A stretch of 24,415 bases of DNA from Falciphora oryzae (Eukaryota > Ascomycota > Sordariomycetes > Magnaporthales > Magnaporthaceae), in assembly GCA_000733355.1 (NCBI GenBank), contig JNVV01000070.1, positions 173,454 to 197,868 of the forward strand. The letters run 5' to 3'. The notes under the pieces are model-generated. The model saw nothing but the letters and a program-made list of their open reading frames with translations, did not search any database and was not told the DNA's origin. Positions 8,554-17,644 of this stretch are shown piece by piece (within the stretch, counting starts at the first letter, position 1; the number at the start of each line of letters is the position of its first letter). The position numbers and the translations under genes are program-made.

Positions 8554-9246
8554 AATAGCCCCGTAACACGCCGGGGCTACTACTAAAAAGGCCGCTACCG
8601 ATTTAACGGCGTATATAGCCTATAAGGTGGAACGGGCTTTTTAAAAGGGCAAAACGGCCGCCCTCGTTACTATGGACGTATAAGGGGCTTTCGACGCCGT
8701 ATTCCGCTGGAGGCTTTTCCGGAAGCTATTGGACCAAAGGTGGAACTTAACGCTCGTACGATGGGTATTATCTTTTGTAAAAAATAAGGTGGTTAATGTG
8801 CGTTTGGAAGACGCTATAGCACCCTCTTTTTCCCCGGACTGCAGGCTACCACAAAGGTTACCGGTATTACCGGTTTTGTTTATGCTTTATATAGCCGAAA
8901 TTTTACCCAAAGCAAAAACGGTCAGGTACGGATATGCGGACGATATAAGCATTTGCGTAACGGGAGGCACCCCGGAGGAGTGCTCCCGTAAAGCAGGGGC
9001 TACGGTTATGGAAATCTTTCGTTAAAAAAAGGCTAATAAAGTGGCTTTCGACCCGGGGAAGTGCGAGCTTATGCATTTTTTTAGGCGGAAAAACCCTACA
9101 ACCCCGGCGGTTACGGCGGAAGGTTTTACCATATAACAAACTATAAAAGCTTTACGGTAGTTAGGGTTTTTTTCGATTAACGGTTTAATTTTGGCTTTTA
9201 CGTCGACCATAGGGTTGCAAAAGCCTAAAGCGTTGCTAACCACTTC
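8554..9246 (+). pseudogene. LINE reverse transcriptase, central part
   Basis: The frame from 8555 reads a LINE RT: PxHAGATTKKAATDLT (start of the fingers/palm), motif A MDVxGAFDAV near 8672-8700, motif B CRLPQRLPVLPVLF where the usual G-S after PQ is R-L, and motif C YGYADD with YADD at 8933-8944 intact. TAA/TAG codons replace Q or W at several points, for example inside motif A. The frame reaches the insertion site of element A at KALLTT (about 9227-9244). When the insertion is removed, one base appears missing at the join before RGLTNSIGEIPAHLVYK. RIP is heavier here than in the LINE pieces at either end. Confidence 0.85.
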
Positions 9247-9750
9247 TGTAACACCCGCCGACCCAACGCGCCCGCGGGCGCGATATCAGCCAGCCACGCT
9301 CACGCCCTCGCCCGCCAACGGCTTTGGCGATTAGCACCCGCCAACCCAACGCGACCGCAAGCACGATATCCGCCAGCCAATAGGGTGGCGCATGCGACGT
9401 GCTGTTTTAGGAGAGTCAAATCCAAGGAGTTGTGACACGCTGGTACAAAGGGATCCCTACATGACACATTTAAACCCCGAAGCGTTGATTCGGGACGGAG
9501 CATATCCAGACCCGTACGGGCGCCGCGGGGAAAAAGGCATGCCGACGGCAGGCCGACGGCAGCCGAAGGACTGTGTATAAGAAGGGCCCGAAGGACCTCC
9601 TGTAAAGGGGGTTTGGAGGGCAAGCAATCGTTTTTCTATTTCTTATCATTATACACTTGTCGAGCCTCGCACTGATAAACCGCTGAACCTTTAAGATCCC
9701 CTTTTCCTACAGGCGTAACCTTTCCCTTTAGGGGGCTACAGTCTGTTACA
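9247..9750 (+). repeat. Element A 5' LTR
   Basis: 504 bp. A CpG-rich U3 holds a 45-bp imperfect direct repeat (9252-9296 and 9335-9379, six mismatches). The first copy contains the 16-bp perfect palindrome CGCGCCCGCGGGCGCG (9267-9282). TATAAG is at 9576-9581. The predicted RNA start, by self-primer complementarity, is near 9622. Confidence 0.95.
9576..9581 (+). promoter_or_regulatory. TATA box of element A 5' LTR
   Basis: TATAAG, 46 bp upstream of the segment complementary to the primer-binding site. Conserved in the 3' LTR at 15677-15682. Confidence 0.55.
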
Positions 9751-9753
9751 ATT

Positions 9754-9762
9754 CGATTGCTT
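9754..9762 (+). promoter_or_regulatory. Predicted self-primer binding site of element A
   Basis: CGATTGCTT lies three bases after the LTR. Its reverse complement AAGCAATCG is at 9622-9630 in the same LTR, downstream of the TATA box. The match is only 9 nt; the case rests on position and on the stronger matches in elements B and C. Confidence 0.5.
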
Positions 9763-9796
9763 CTCCTGCTCAGACCTTTAGCACTTATCAGCTACG

Positions 9797-11194
9797 ATGT
9801 TCGACTTTGGAGAGTTCGTTAAGGTCGACGACCCAGGCCAAAACGAGGATTCAGGCCAAAACGAAGATCCAGGCCAGAACGAGGGTCCAGGGACAAGAAC
9901 GTCCACCTTGCCTTTAGGACGCGAGCAACCTACTCCCGATAACCCTCGCGGTTACCCCGAGTTCAGCATTTACAGCGTTGCTTTCTACACCCGCTTACAG
10001 CTTGCCTACTATATTTTGCGCGATTACGTCCCTACCAAGCTCCTGTTACAGTTCCAAAAAGCCTTAATGGAACGAAAGGCAGTTCGCGAGGCCTTTGGCC
10101 TCCCAAACGATTCGGACGATCCGGATCACCCTTAGCCCCAGCAGCGTATTCGAGTTTCGACCCCTTAGTAGCATGGCCAGGAGGTTAACCGCCCGTTAGG
10201 TAGGCCCGGCAGCCAATCGATATCTGGGGCACCATTACACCATTTACTAGCAAAGGAGACCAACGAGGAAGACGACACCTTTTTTTCGTACGATAAGGAC
10301 AGAGGCAGCCATAAGATCCTATGGAAGATGCCCGAATTGAAGCTTCCAAGCTCAGTACAGGATTTCGACCACTGGGAAAGCAAATTCGACCTATTGTTCG
10401 AAGCCAACTTTAACGGCTTTACCACGGCCAGATCACGCATTGCAGCCGCCGTCGGAACCTTCGATAGCGACCTTAATTCCGCCTATAACGGCTCGCGCAA
10501 AGCCAACCCCATTTTGGGCCTACATTGGCGCAAATTCATGCGGTGGCTCCGTAACACCACATTGCGAGGAGACTCCTTACTCCTTAGGGCTACTAACGAT
10601 TTGCAACAACTTATGCAAAAAAACAACGAAGACCCCGGCGTTTTCGCAGCGCGATACCGACGTATGTGCGGCGACGTAGGGCAGGCAGCGGATATTAACG
10701 GCTACGTGGTTCGTTTGGTCCTTGCTTTAAAGGTCCAAGTCACCCGTGGGATGCACCATAAGGCAGAAACCTTGGAGGACCTCGTCGCCACAGCCCAGGT
10801 TATTTGGGATACCTTAGGTACGGGCGCCCGCGCCCCGTACGAGGAAAAGAAGGACTCCCAAAGGCCCTCCCATAAAAAGGACCGGAAAGAGTCGAATAAG
10901 GACGGGAAGCACAAACCCCGAGGCAGGCAGGAAGGGCGCGACCAGCGTCCTAACAGGGGCAAAGGTCGCATAACGCTTTCACCTACCGAACGCCAACGAC
11001 GCATAGATGAAGGCGTATGCCTTAGGTGCGGCAAGCCCAACCATATGGCGAAAGATTGCAAAAGCCCCTTTTCCGCTAAACCTCCAACTAAAAATAGCGA
11101 GCCCCTTCCGGACGGAAAGGCCAAAATCAACTCCCTAAAGCGCAAAAAGGAGGAGGACGGAAAGGAGCCGAACGATAAGCGCCAGAAAAACTAA
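9797..11194 (+). pseudogene. Element A gag (466 codons, three internal TAG)
   Basis: ATG at 9797, soon after the leader, opens one frame to TAA 11192-11194. Three TAG codons interrupt it (10133, plus a TAG-TAG pair near 10166), the kind made from CAG or TGG by RIP. Residues 12-29 are three six-residue repeats of form DPGQNE (9830-9883). The middle (about residues 175-340) is the capsid-like region. A basic K/R-rich stretch precedes the zinc knuckle CLRCGKPNHMAKDC (11018-11059, CX2CX4HX4C intact). The tail is lysine-rich. It would form the particle and bind element RNA. Pol overlaps it in the -1 frame. Confidence 0.85.
9830..9883 (+). repeat. Three 18-bp repeats in element A gag
   Basis: The unit codes DPGQNE / DSGQNE / DPGQNE, near-identical at the DNA level, at the acidic N-terminus of gag. 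It probably arose by replication slippage. Confidence 0.85.
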
Positions 11195-14100
11195 AGGGGA
11201 ACCCGGTTACCCCCGCACCGGCGTTTCGTAACGACCAGATTCGCACAGCCCCTGCGCTCGTCACTAAGGGGATCGTTAGCGCTCCCAACGGCGGTCCAAA
11301 GGTTGAGGTTAAGGTCGGCCTAAACACGCACGCCGAAGTGAATACAGTTTCTATCACCTTTTGCAAATCCCTGGGATACCAGCCGTGCAACCGTCCCAAA
11401 TACGACCACCAGTCCCTTACCCTAGCCGCCGCAGGTAATTAAAGCGTAAAAACCTACGGTGTTTATCACTTACGATTAAGCTTTTATAACTAGTACGGCA
11501 TTGCGGTGGAGGTTATCCGGCCGTTCCTAGCTATCGAACGAAGCTTAGCAAACGCCCCTATCCTTATGGGCATGCTATTAATAAAGGAATTGGCTATGGA
11601 CCTTCACCTGGCCGAAGGCACCTGGCGTTTTAACCAACGCCCGCGCATTTATTAACTATCCGCGCATTACTTCCGAAGGAGCCTCCAAATTAAAAATCGT
11701 ATGTTTGTTTGCTTTATCCGCTTCAACCCTTCCATTAGCACGGAGAAGGACGACCCGTTCGAGGACCCTCCGGACGAACCGCCGGATTTAGGAAACGTCC
11801 CTGTAAGCTTCCGGACGAGCCATTTCGACGTATTTGACGTCCGCAAAGGAAAAATGCTTCCGAAGCATGGCTATGGCGACCATGCCATCGATTTAATCCC
11901 GGGCAAAAAGCCCCCGTGGAAGCAGATTTATTACTTATCCCTAGCCGAGTCCGCAGCCTTTCGAAAGTATTTCGCCGATGCCTTCGCATAAGGCATTATT
12001 CGGGAATTACAGTTACCGGCAAAAGCCCTTGTCATTTTCGTTCCGAAAAAAGACGGCACGCTACGCTTATGCGTTAATTACCGAGGGCTGAACGACATTA
12101 CCATTAAGAATAGAGCACCACTTCCGCTTATTGGAGAAATGCTCGACCGGTTAAACGGTGCCAAATGCTTTTTTAAAATCGACCTCGTTAATGCCTATTA
12201 TCGATTTCGCATTAAAAAGGGTGATAAGTGGAAAACCGCGTTCCGCACCAAATACGGGCATTACGAGTACCTCGTGCTACCTTTCGGGCTTACCAATGCC
12301 CTAGCATCGTTCCAAACTTATATTAACCGGGCCCTGCGAGGCCTAATGGACGACTTCGTTATCGTTTACCTGGACGATATCCTCATCTATTCCAATAGCG
12401 AGAAGGAACACCAGCACCACCTAAAGTTGGTTTTGGATCGATTTCGTGCGTTCGAGCTTTATACCAACCCGAAAAAATGCACCTTTTTCCAGCAAAAACT
12501 TAAATTCCTAAGTTTTATCGTAAATACCGAAAGGCTTAAAATGGATCCCGCGCGAGTCCAGGTCGTCCGCGAATGGATCGACCACCCACTTCGCACGTAT
12601 AGGGATATCCAAATTTTCATTGGGTTTTGCAACTTTTACCGACGGTTTATCTACGGCTTTTCCCGCATAGCGAAACCTTTGCATAACCTTTTGCACGGGA
12701 TAAAAAACGGACGCAAGCCAGGCCAGATAGGCCACCATTGGCAGGAACTCCAGCAGCAGGCGTTTAAAGACCTAATTAACGCCTTTACTATTGCACCAAT
12801 GCTACGGCACTACGACCCGCTTCTACCTTTACGGATGGAAACGGATGCTTCCGATTTTGCCATAGCAGGCATTTTGTCACAAAAGCACGACGGCTAGTGG
12901 CACCCTATAGCTTACTGGTCCCAAAAGTTTAAGGGAGCCGAAATCCGGTACCTTACGTACGATAAGGAACTTTTCGCAATAATAAGAAGTTTTCGCCATT
13001 AGCGACATTACCTCAAAGGGGCGCAAGCTACGGAGGTGTTTTCGGATTATAAAAACCTAAAGGCTTTTATAAAGCAGGAGCGTTTGAACGGACGGCAGGC
13101 CCGATAGCTGTTACAATTGGCCCCGTACGATTTCAAAATCAAATACCGGCCAAGGTTTTTAAACCCGGCCGATGCTCCGTCTCGCCGACCGGACTATATA
13201 AACGGTCGGGAGGAAGGACAGGAAACTTTTATCGAAAAGCTTTTGCCGACGTTATTTAATAAAATAAGTCGGAAACAAAACGTGTCGGATCATAAGCCGC
13301 ACGCAGCAAAGGACACTGCCAAGGGAGTGACGCCTAATAAGCCTCCCCAGCTAGTGAGCGCAAAAAACGCACCTAACGAGCGATCCCCCGGAAACTTGGT
13401 TTTTAACCGGCGAAGCGAGCGGGACAGCGTGCGTTTGGCACAACTTACGTTGGCCGACGATCCAAACGCCCTAAGGGTTATCCATGCCCTGCAAATGCAA
13501 TCTATCACTCGCCAGGAGGCACGTACCGCCTTAAATTGGCTTAAAAGCAGCGTACGAGCGGACTCCCCTAAAGAAATCCCAACGCCGCTAAAAAAATGGA
13601 TTGGGGACGTACAAAAGCGGGATCCGGCGAGCATAAATTTGCTCAAAAGGCTAACAAAAGTTAAAAAGCCCCGCCTGCCAGTACCTGACGTGAAATATAC
13701 CGCACCGTACTGAAATACTGAAACGACGCCTCGGCAGCGAAGAGCATCGTGCTTCCACCTAGCTAACGGTAACGAGTTGATCTTCCGGGGAAGCCAGGTC
13801 TACGTCCCTACAAACGAGGCCTTAAGGACCGAAATCCTAAAACAATTTCACGATTTCCCGGGAACTGGTTATTAGGGCGTGGCCAAAACCTTAAATTTAA
13901 TCCAACGCTTTTTTTGGTGAGATGGGGTTAAAGGGGATATTACTGCATACGTAGCATCGTGCCCTCAATGCCAAAGGAAGGCGATTCATCGCCATAAGCC
14001 CTACGGCAAGCTTAAACCCCTGCCGCCGCCAAAAAACGGGCAGCCTATAAAAAAAATTTCTCTGGATTAGGTAACCGGCCTACCTAAAAGCAGGACGGCG

Positions 14101-15174
14101 AACGGTCAGGTCTTCAACGCGATTCTCGTCGTCGTATGCCGGTTAACCAAATACGTAGTCCTTATACCCACACGAGCTAACACAAGCGCTAGGCAATTCG
14201 CAAAGCTGTTTTTCGAACGTATCGAATGCGTATTCGGCACTCCCAAGAGCATCGTTAGCGACCGGGATAGCCGTATCACCAATGCCTTTTAGGAGGAAAT
14301 ATGCAAGCACCAAATCATTAAAAAACGCATATCGACCGCCTACCATCCTCAAACGGACGGGCAAACGGAAGTCCTAAATCGTATAATCGAGGACTACCTT
14401 CGCAGTTACTGCGCCGATTCGGAAAATTCCTAGGCATCACTATTACCGTTGGCAGCGTACGCCTACAACAACAGCCGGAATTTTACCACAAGGCACTCGC
14501 CTTTTTACTTCCTATACGGATCGGATTGCGAAATACGGATTGATATCGCGGACGATATCCCTAAAGGGAGGGTACCCGCAGCGAAAAACCGCATCGAACG
14601 ACTCCACGCACTGCGCAAAAAGCTAAAGGAAACGTTACTGCAAGCACAGGAGCGGTCAGCTAAATATTACAACAAAAACCACACCCCTATGCAATTCGCA
14701 ATTGGAGATTTGGTAAAGTTATCCACGAAAAATCTGCGGTTAAAAAATAAAAAGTTAGCACCCAAATGGATCGGCCCTTTTCGGATCACCGAACGCATCG
14801 GTCAGCAGGCCTACCGATTAGCACTTCCCGAGCACCACCGCCGTTTGCACGACGTTTTCCATATGCAATACCTCGAACGGTATACTGCCAAAAAGCAAGG
14901 AAACGAGGTGCCGCTACCTATGCCAGAGTACGAGGACGACTAAAAAGAATGGGAAGTCGAAGAAGTGCGAGACGAGGGCCACATTAAGGGCAAAAAGTAC
15001 TACCTGGTCAAATGGAAGGACTAGCCGGCAAAGTATAACACCTAGGAGCCGGAAAAGCACCTCCAAAGCGCCCCTACGAAAGTACGAGCCTTTCAAAGGG
15101 CCCGGAACCGAAGGGACCAAAGGATCCGTAAGCTCCAAGACGTAGAGCCAAGCAGTGAAGGAGAGGACCCCTAA
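11179..15174 (+). pseudogene. Element A pol: protease, RT, RNase H, integrase, chromodomain
   Basis: One frame of 1,332 codons with about 16 nonsense codons and no frameshift seen. Protease lies near 11240-11620, but the active site reads LNTHAEVN at 11320-11343 where LD-T/S-GA is expected. RT: KIDLVNAYYRFRI, LPFGLTNALASFQ and intact YLDD at 12367-12378. RNase H: TDAS at 12841-12852, DKELFAI and a DAPSRR end near 13170. A linker of about 170 residues follows. Integrase: HHCC with one histidine as tyrosine (13870), CPQC kept (13960-13971), and D, D, E at 14065, 14260 and 14389. GPY/F region at about 14755-14880. Chromodomain at about 14944-15070 with YYLVKWKD followed by TAG. Confidence 0.9.
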
Positions 15175-15333
15175 GGATCGCCAAATTGGTTATCCTTTTC
15201 CAAAGGTTTTACTGGAAACCAGCGCCCACCCCTAGGCGAAGGAAAAGACGGTTAACGCCCTTGCGAGTCCACGAAAACTTGTCGTTGCACCAGGAAAAAA
15301 AAGGGAAGGTTAGAGGCCGAGGACAGCCTTTTT

Positions 15334-15347
15334 AGAGGGGGGATAGT
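15334..15347 (+). promoter_or_regulatory. Polypurine tract of element A
   Basis: Purine run AGAGGGGGGA followed by tagt, ending at the first base of the 3' LTR. It would prime plus-strand DNA. Element B has a similar ggatag immediately before its 3' LTR. Confidence 0.75.
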
Positions 15348-15851
15348 TGTAACACCCGTCAACCCAACGCGCCCGCGGGCGCGATATCAGCCAGCCACGC
15401 TCACGCCCTCGCCCGCCAACGGCTTTAGCGATTAGCACCCGCCAACCCAACGCGACCGCAAGCACGATATCCGCCAGCCAATAGGGTAGCGCATGCGACG
15501 TGCTGTTTTAAAAGAGTCAAATCCAAGGGGTTGTGACACGCTGGTACAAAGGGATCCCTACATAACACATCTAAACCCCGAAGCGTTAATTCGGGACGGA
15601 ACATATCCAAACCCGTACGGGCGCCGCGGGGAAAAAGGCATGCCGACGGCAGGCCGACGGCAGCCGAAGGACTGTGTATAAGAAGGGCCCGAAGGACCTC
15701 CTGTAAAGGGGGTTTGGAGGGCAAGCAATCGTTTTTCTATTTCTCATCATTATACACTTGTCGAGCCTCGCACTGATAAACCGCTAAACCTTTAAAATCC
15801 CCTTTCCCTACAGGCGTGACCCTTCCCCTTAGGGGGCCACAGTCTGTTACA
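15348..15851 (+). repeat. Element A 3' LTR
   Basis: 504 bp, collinear with 9247-9750 without an indel. It contains the 16-bp palindrome (15368-15383), TATAAG (15677-15682) and the TGTTACA end. It is followed by the duplicated target acttc. Confidence 0.95.
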
Positions 15852-15856
15852 ACTTC

Positions 15857-17154
15857 CGGGGGCTTACGAACTCGATAGGGGAAATACCGGCGCATTTGGT
15901 TTACAAAGCCGTTACAACGGTTATAATCCTTACGGCTTTATACGGGGCCGAAGTGTGGTATAGGGGCAAAACCAAACCACACCCGTATAAGCCGGCACAA
16001 CAGCAAAGTACCCGGCAAGGCCATTTAGTTAAGCGGGTTAATAAAGCCTTACAAACGTCCCTCCGAGCGGTGGTACCAGCTTGGAAAACCATACCGATAA
16101 ACGCTTTGCATTACAAATCCGGCATTCCCGGCGCCGAGGCCCTTTTGGAACAAGCCCGCTTCCGCTTTGCGGCCCGCATAAAGACGGTTCCAGAGGATCA
16201 CCCCCTGGCCGCAACGGCCAAGCCGATTTTCAACGCCCGGGGGCCTAGGGCAGGCCTACCCGGCAGGCTTACGACCTCGTTGCAAAGGACAGCCGGACTC
16301 CTTCCGGCTTGCACTCGTCCGGCCTACCTCCCTTACAAATTTACGGGGCTCACGGTAGCTACACAAAAAAAGCAAGCAGCCGCTAAAGCATTCATAGCGT
16401 GGCTTCGCACCCTCCCCCCTACTAACGCTATAGTATATAGCGACGGGTCCAAAGCGGACAACGGGGCAGTTGGTTACGGCTGGGTAATCCACCAAGCCGG
16501 CCAACGTAAACTTTCCGGGCACGGCCGGCTGGCGCATCCGGCGGAAGTATTCGACGGCGAAGCGGAAGGGGGCCGGATGGGCCTTCGTAAAGCCGTTTGG
16601 AGTTTCCGCAACTGCACTTTCCACTTGTGCCTCGACAACACTTCGGCGGCTAACGGCTTTTTAAGCACGGCCCCCGACAGCTCACAAGGGGCTTTTAAAG
16701 AAGTCCATTACTTTATGGATAAATACCGGGTACACGTCCGTTGGTCCCCGGGCCACACGGGAATCCCCGGGAACGAAGAGGCCGATGCCGAAGCAAAGTT
16801 GGGATCGGCTCTGCCGATACCCCAACACTCCAAGCCAACAGTAGCCGGAGTAAAGGCTGCAGCCCGAAAAATAGCCCGCGACGCCCGAAACACCTGGTTC
16901 GAAAACAACCTCCCGGACCGGTATAAGGCTATAGGCCTCCCGCCGGTACCACGGCCCGCACCCGAAGCTTTACAGCTGCACCGGAAGGTGTTACAGCGGC
17001 TGATAGCCGCACGCACGGGGCACGGGGACTTCGACTAGTACCACCGAAAGTTCCAGCACAAAAACGACAACCCGTGCCGTTGCGGAAGAAACAAATCCCC
17101 TTCTCACCCTGTATATTGCAGGTTAGCTAGGGTGGCAGAAAACAAGTGGCCTAT
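15857..17154 (+). pseudogene. LINE ORF2, RT tail plus RNase H and CCHC knuckle
   Basis: The frame from 15857 is open to TAG at 17036, the longest intact stretch in the window (380 codons from the first usable start), then continues to the element B site. It begins RGLTNSIGEIPAHLVYK, the RT thumb. RNase H spans about 16430-16800: YSDGSKADNGAVGYGW (Asp at 16442), FDGEAEG (Glu), CLDNTSA (Asp) and WSPGHTGIPGNEEADAEA (His, final Asp), so every catalytic residue is present. After the TAG, which replaces a W or Q in GDFDxYHRKF, comes CRCGRNKSPSHPVYC, a CX1CX8HX3C-type knuckle. RNase H would degrade template RNA during target-primed reverse transcription. Confidence 0.88.
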
Positions 17155-17449
17155 TGTCACACGGAAGAACCCGTGGACCCAACTAGTCGGCATCACGAGT
17201 CGGCCTCACGGAGGTTCGAAGACCCGCATAGGCGGTCAACGGCCCTAAGGCCAAGCGGTGAAGGTCGGAAGGCAGTGTGAATTATGTACTCGATATTTCG
17301 TACGGATCACAAAGGGTCTATATAAACCCTGCCATCTCCTATGTCCTTTACGAAAGATTCCTTCCTCCTTAAGCATCTTTTGAGCCCATAGAAAGATTAT
17401 TTGCAATTTAGAGATTCTTTCTCCAAGCCGTCTTTGACCCCTTGTTACA
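17155..17449 (+). repeat. Element B 5' LTR
   Basis: 295 bp from TGTCACACGG to TTGTTACA. TATATAAA is at 17319-17326. The predicted RNA start is near 17389. It differs from the 3' LTR by scattered transitions. Confidence 0.95.
17319..17326 (+). promoter_or_regulatory. TATA box of element B 5' LTR
   Basis: TATATAAA, 70 bp upstream of the self-primer donor segment (17389-17401). The box is conserved in the 3' LTR and in the solo copy at 999-1293. Confidence 0.65.
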
Positions 17450-17462
17450 AATAATCTTTCTA
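17450..17462 (+). promoter_or_regulatory. Predicted self-primer binding site of element B
   Basis: AATAATCTTTCTA starts at the first base after the LTR and is the exact reverse complement of TAGAAAGATTATT at 17389-17401 inside the LTR. This is 13 of 13 positions, adjacent to the LTR as in Tf1. Confidence 0.8.
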
Positions 17463-17644
17463 CGCTCTGCCCCCTGACGGAAGCCTCACTATCTTTCCTC
17501 CTAAGCTTTGGAGAGGCCCTGTTAGTCGGTACCCCCAAGTCCCAACTGTTGCCTTCTTTAGCGAATAAAACCCTGGGGCCATACCACAGACACTTTGACT
17601 GTTACCGGTGTTTTCGAACGGGTGAAAGCGAGAAGAATATATAG

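Larger units (their letters stand above)
9242..15856 (+). mobile_element. Element A: Ty3/gypsy chromovirus with 5-bp target duplication
   Basis: LTRs of 504 bp at 9247-9750 and 15348-15851, each with TGTAACA...TGTTACA ends (7-bp perfect inverted termini). The duplicated target acttc is at 9242-9246 and 15852-15856. Internal order is gag (9797-11194), then in the -1 frame protease, RT, RNase H, integrase with GPY/F, and chromodomain (11179-15174). The frames carry nonsense changes but no indel that I could find. All differences I noticed between the two LTRs are transitions, so LTR divergence reflects RIP and should not be used to date it. It is inserted in the LINE RT. Confidence 0.95.

Noticed and set aside
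9300..9623. Minus-strand ORF of about 100 codons, repeated at 15425-15724
   Set aside because: Both copies lie in the two LTRs of element A, so their similarity is due to LTR identity and not to selection on a gene.
9751..9770. tRNA primer-binding site after the element A LTR
   Set aside because: The sequence does not begin with TGG or another tRNA 3'-end complement. The same is true at 714 and 17450, and self-complementarity is the better explanation.
13290..13646. 118-codon minus-strand ORF
   Set aside because: It is opposite the linker between RNase H and integrase in element A pol, where the plus strand is open in the pol frame for 198 codons.
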